Assembly: GCF_000003605.2 (NCBI RefSeq) | Contig: NW_003141319.1 | Span: 39,617-63,848 of the forward strand | Reading direction: 5' to 3' | Source of the DNA: Saccoglossus kowalevskii | Lineage: Eukaryota > Hemichordata > Enteropneusta > Harrimaniidae | Length of the DNA: 24,232 nucleotides | Shown: positions 20,032 through 24,232 of the stretch, piece after piece | How the letters are laid out: each line of letters starts with the position of its first letter | How positions within the stretch are numbered: the first letter of the stretch is position 1 | Made by a program: the position numbers and the translations under genes | The notes under the pieces: generated by a model | The model's database searches: none | What the model was told of the DNA's origin: nothing | Seen by the model: only the letters and a program-made list of their open reading frames with translations

Positions 20032-20749
20032 TCAAATATTGACTCAGTTTCGAATGAAGTCCTTACAGGCTGGAGAATGACGATGACTTGCTAGATTATT
20101 ATCGTATTATCGTATTTTCAACTCTGGAGCCGTCTAAAGTCTATATTAATCCAGGGTGAGTATACAATAAATGAACATATGAATTGCAATAAAGAACTGA
20201 TAAAAACACACTGCGTGAGAAATAGGGGTGGGGAAAATAACGGTCAGCCATATTTGTTTGGACCCTGTGTACATCAATTTGTCAAATTCACGACTTCGGA
20301 CCCGTAGCCAGGTTCCAAATTGTGTAATAATACAATACAAATAAATGTACATATTAATTACAGTAACGAAATGACAAAAACACACTGCATGAGAAATAGG
20401 GGCGGGGGAAATAGCGATGTGTTACATTTGTTGGAAAACTTTCATCGAATATGAATATGTAGGGCGATGGTCGTCATGCTACGTCGGGTTAGATATATGT
20501 CAAAAATTAACGTCATGTAAAAAGGAAAAGAAAGAAATACACAGATACAAATAAAATAAAATAAAATTATTTGCTTAAAAGTTATTTACATGTTTTGCGA
20601 ATACCTGTGGTACATTTCTCCGGCAAACAAAATGTAAATTTCGTAAATTCAAGCAAGACAGAATTATTATCAAAAATATCTTCATTGTAGCGTCCTCAGG
20701 ATGAAAAGATTCTAATCAACTCAGTATGGGGATAAAATTGTATTGAATT
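20032..20749. repeat. Array unit 2: short, S deleted
   Basis: Begins inside the Q block (TATTGACTCAGTTTCGAATG), then R with motif copies at 20213 and 20387. S jumps from GTTAGATAT (about 20496) straight to CAAAAATTAACGTC, losing about 470 bp that unit 1 has. T follows at about 20626-20706. Confidence 0.85.
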
Positions 20750-22495
20750 TTCAAATCTATAGCGCACATGCATGTTGTTTTACAATTCATAGAATTAGAA
20801 ACAGTAAAGTATTGTGCAAATGCGAAGTGTAAAACACCGGGAATTATACTGGTACGTCCCGATGTCAAATTTGTACAGTAGTTTAGTAGCCGTACTGAAT
20901 GTACGTAATAATAGGTGTCAACGGTGACACAACTAAACAATACCAGACCAGTTTGTAATGGCACAACACGGTGTCTTAACGTGGTGCCCACTAGTTTAGA
21001 GGTGTTATCGAGGGCTGTTACGTCACGCTTGCTTTAATAGCATTTTTTTCTATTTCGATAATAATTAATATGAATATTAGCAACGAGAAATTCGCGGTCA
21101 TGGCGTGTGAAATTGACACACATAAGACGCACATCGGTACTGCTTTTGTACATTTGTAATCAGTAGTGAAACTAAACAGACAATTTGAATTTCATTTCCG
21201 CTTTTACTTGGTAATAAATACGATTCTGCTCTGTTTGTTAAGACGCCATCGCCACCCCAAAAAACGCCGAAAAAATTCTGGTTAGTTTGATACCTGCTTT
21301 TTTAACTTTAATAAATCTATCAACTTCTGACGCAACCGCAACAGGTTTGAGCTGACCACGTAAAGAAACCACGACCATGACTATATCTTATGTGCGGTAG
21401 TGGTCGGAAAATTGTTATTGTGCGAAAGTCATTACACATGGAATATTACATGATTATTAAAAACGTTAACGGATTATACTCCTTTTAGTATTTTCTCTGA
21501 ATTTACGGCGAAGGCTAAACTTCCGTTACCATGGTCACAGTGAAATGGATCAAGAAAATGTTTCTATCGGAATTGATGTATCCATCATGTGAAATCAATC
21601 GATTGTGCGACAAAGGTAACGAGGATTCTAGCGATACTTTATGATAATTGAGATTAATTATACTATGTAACTTTACGATTGTTTTATTTTCACATATCTA
21701 TGGAATTCGTGTAAAATATGACCATATGGCTATTGTAATGTGTAAAAGAATTATCGGCTAAGTTTCGCATCAAGTCAGGCGGGAACAAACGTACAGGACG
21801 GCGAAAGTCGTCGACTTATTTTGCATTTACAACTCCAGGCCTGCCTCCCCCCAAACAGCGTGAGAAATAGGGGCAGAAAAAATAACGTCAATTGGTAAAA
21901 TATTGGCCTGTAGAGATCTCTGAAATGATATCATAGCATTAATAGTTACACAATATTTGAACATATTAATTACAGTGAGGAACTGATAAAAACACACTGC
22001 GTGAGAAATAGGGGTGGGAAAAATAACGGTCAGCCATATTTGTTTGGACCCTGTGTACATCAATTTGTCAGATTCACGACTTCCGACCCGTAGCCAGGTC
22101 CAAAATTCTATAATAATACAATACAAATAAATTTACATATTAATTACAGTAACGAAATGACAAAAACACATTGCATGAGAAATAGGGGCGGCAGAAATAG
22201 CGATGTGTTACATTTGTTGGAAAACTTGCACCGAATATATATTAAAGGGCCATGGTCGTCATGCCAGGTCGGGGTAGATATATGTCAAAAATTAACCTCA
22301 TATAAAAAGAAAAAGAAAAAAAGACACAGATACAAAGAAAATAAAATAGAATTATTTGCTTAAAAAGTATTTACATGTACTGCAAATACTCGTGGTACAT
22401 TTTTCCGGCAAACAAAATATAAATTTCGTAAATTTAAGCAAGACAGAATTATTATCAAAAATATCTCGACTGTAGCGTCCTCAGGTTGAAAGGTC
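20750..22495. repeat. Array unit 3: P-Q-R-S(deleted)-T
   Basis: P is a clear copy of 17932 onward at an offset of 2818 bp. R carries motif copies at 21858, 21999 and 22173. S has the same internal deletion as unit 2 (junction near 22280). T is at about 22410-22495. Confidence 0.85.
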
Positions 22496-24060
22496 TCTAC
22501 TCAATTCAGTACGAACATAAATTTACTTTGAATTGACGGCAATGCAAAACCTCCGTTACCATGGTAACAGTCAAAATTGGAGAGCGGAACTCAAATAGAG
22601 ATCGAGATATGACTCGATTTGAATTGTTTCATCCACCAGGAGTCAATCAATTGATTGACCAGTTAAGTTTATCGGTACTTTGTTATAATTGCGATTATCA
22701 TTCAGACCTATTTACAAAGTATCTATTAAATGTTTTATTTTCACACGTTACTATGGTACTCATGTAAGCTCTGGACATGAGCGTGATTTTCTCGTGCGGA
22801 GAAATACTGGCTCAGTTTCGAATCAAGTCCGAGCAAACATAACCTTACAGGGCGGAGAATGGCAACGACTTACTAGATTATTGTCATATCTTCAACTCTG
22901 TGCTCGTCCCAGATCGATATTAATCCAGCCTGATAAATAGGGGCGGAAAATTAACGTCAATTGGTAAATTTCACAACTCTTAACCTGTTACTATCTCTCA
23001 AAATTTGGAATGAGTGTGCAATAAATGAACATATTAATTACAATACAGAACTGATAAAAACACGCTGCGTGAGAAATAGGGGCGGGAAAAATAACGGTCA
23101 GCCATATTTGTTTGGACCCCGTGTACATCAATTTGTCAAATTCACGACTTCCGACCCGTAGCCAGGTCCAAAATTCTACAATAATACAATACAAATAAAT
23201 TTACATATTAATTACAGTAACGAAATGACAAAAAACACATTGCATGAGAAATAAGGGCGGGAGAAATAGCGATGTATTACATTTGTTGGAAAACTTGCAC
23301 CGAATATATATTAAAGGACGATGGTCGTCATGCCACGTCGGGTTAGATATGAGTCCCACGCGACGTATACAACGCGTGTAAAATACATTTTCTGCTTTCA
23401 CAAAAATCGAACGTGGTCTGCGCGATGACCGCCACCCTTTAACGAGTCCCGTTTAGCATAACAGTTGGTTGTGCTCATTTCTTCAAGTTCATGTTCAGTT
23501 TAAAAACGAATGTAAACATAGTACACTCCCCATTTACCTTTAATACATCTAATATCGCCGAGTTGTGATGATGTCACCACCGTAAAATCCGTAGCCGGAA
23601 ACACCGAGGTTCGAGTTGAACACGTGATGGGAACACGAACGTAACTCAATCATTTAGCAGATATTTGTGAATGCGGCGGTGATGGAGAAATTGTTATTGT
23701 GTAAAAAAATGTCTTTCAGTAATAACATTATACAATACAAGTAAGTGTCGTCGTCGTAGTTGTTGTTGTTGTTGTTATTATTATTATTTTTGTTGCCTCA
23801 TTCTCCTGAACAAAAAGTTTAACAAACAAAAAACAAATATACATATTTTCAATAAATAACGTCACATAGAAAAAAACACATATACAAAGAGAATGAACTA
23901 AAATTATTTGATTAAAAATGTGTTTCCATGTACTGCGTATCGAATACTCGTACTTTCTCCTGCAAACAAAATGTAAATTTTGTAAATTCAAGCAAGACAG
24001 AATTATTATCAAAAATATCTTCATTGTAGCGTTCTCAGGTTGAAAGGATTCTTCTCAACG
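22496..24060. repeat. Array unit 4: Q-R-S(full)-T, without P
   Basis: Lacks block P: the sequence passes GAATT (22530-22534) straight into GACGGCAATGC. It carries a perfect GTTACCATGGTAAC palindrome at 22555-22568, motif copies at about 22930, 23067 and 23242, full-length S from 23311, and T at about 23968-24045. GTC, GTT and ATT triplet repeats lie at about 23747-23790. Confidence 0.85.
23311..23442. mobile_element. TTAA-flanked MITE embedded in array block S (unit 4)
   Basis: TTAA at 23311-23314 and 23439-23442 enclose 124 bp with imperfect inverted ends (AGGACGATGGTCGTCATG on the left, AGGGTGGCGGTCATCGCG for the right arm reverse-complemented). It has no ORF. The ends resemble those of the MITE at 7010 (AGCGGGAGGGTCGTCACC), so the two may belong to related families. 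Confidence 0.65.
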
Positions 24061-24104
24061 CAAATACTGGCTCAGTTTCAAATCAAGTCCGAGCAAACAC
24101 AATC

Positions 24105-24122
24105 TTTTTTTTTTTTTTTTTT
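24105..24122 (-). repeat. T18 tract, probable poly-A tail of a minus-strand insertion
   Basis: Array homology (GGCTCAGTTTCAAATCAAG, GTCCGAGCAAACACAA) stops exactly at this tract. The sequence beyond it (24123-24232) is unrelated to any array unit. Read on the minus strand this is unique sequence ending in A18, as for a retroposed copy. Confidence 0.5.
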
Positions 24123-24232
24123 AAATAATATTTTTGTGCCAGGCGATGACACATAGTGCATTTGCCACAGAAGTCATATTCATGTTTGGGACTACATGAC
24201 AGGGCTGTGTGGCCATCTCTCTGTCAAATGGC
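24123..24232 (-). mobile_element. Possible retroelement or retrocopy 3' end, truncated by the window
   Basis: Minus-strand sequence running into the A18 tail. One frame stays open from the window edge for 35 codons to a TAA just before the tail. The peptide ends CVIAWHKNII and matches no family I recognise. It could be a LINE 3' end, a SINE or a processed pseudogene. Confidence 0.3.

Larger units (their letters stand above)
17932..24104. repeat. Diverged tandem array, four units and part of a fifth
   Basis: About 6.2 kb built from related blocks. Blocks in order: P (17932-18560 and 20750-21504), Q with a GTTACC..GGTAAC-like palindrome, R with two or three copies of a GAGAAATAGGGG motif, S with an embedded TTAA element and (GTT)n, and T with CAAGACAGAATTATTATC. 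Units run about 17932-20031, 20032-20749, 20750-22495 and 22496-24060. A fifth starts at 24061 and is cut at 24105. Direct copies are visible to the eye over hundreds of bases with scattered substitutions and indels, so the array is old rather than an assembly error. No coding potential is convincing. Confidence 0.9.

Noticed and set aside
18889-23260. CRISPR-like array from the recurrent GAGAAATAGGGG motif
   Set aside because: Spacers are 120-1500 bp, are themselves repeated, and the DNA is eukaryotic; it is tandem duplication.

Overview
The window is animal nuclear DNA, AT-rich and mostly non-coding. It holds one gene that can be recognised with confidence: a GFI1/GFI1B-type transcriptional repressor on the minus strand (the family of Drosophila senseless and C. 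elegans pag-3). It has four coding exons between 12667 and 10197, an N-terminal SNAG motif and six C2H2 zinc fingers. The spliced reading frame is 1287 nt (428 residues), with GT/AG at every junction and all three introns in phase 1. Introns of 122, 129 and 933 nt, a CR1/L2-like LINE remnant, tRNA-derived SINEs and TTAA-flanked MITEs suggest an invertebrate bilaterian, possibly a marine deuterostome or lophotrochozoan. The sequence alone does not settle the species.

Layout. 1-7005: AT-rich intergenic DNA with only repeat scraps. 7006-8250: a mobile-element cluster consisting of a 157-bp TTAA-flanked MITE, the 3' end of a LINE reverse-transcriptase ORF followed by a stem-loop, and a tRNA-derived SINE. 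8250-9850: intergenic. 9850-12793: the GFI1-type gene, with a predicted polyadenylation signal at 9865-9870 and a TATA/initiator pair at 12824/12793. 12794-17160: upstream DNA. Its first 250 bp contain E-boxes, a CCAAT box and a GFI1-like site. Further out it holds no convincing gene, only a possible small ORF, a hairpin, poly-A and a SINE-like patch. 17161-17320: a second copy of the MITE in the opposite orientation. 17932-24104: a diverged tandem array of four repeat units and the start of a fifth, which is cut off by a poly-T tract that looks like the tail of a minus-strand retroelement.

The GFI1-type gene would act alone. It is a nuclear DNA-binding repressor that recruits LSD1/CoREST-type corepressors through SNAG and binds AATC-core sites through the middle zinc fingers. 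No partner genes are visible. I found no evidence for an undescribed multi-gene system. The most unusual structure is the 6.2-kb tandem array with its alternating full and deleted units, embedded MITE, inserted block and recurrent GAGAAATAGGGG motif.
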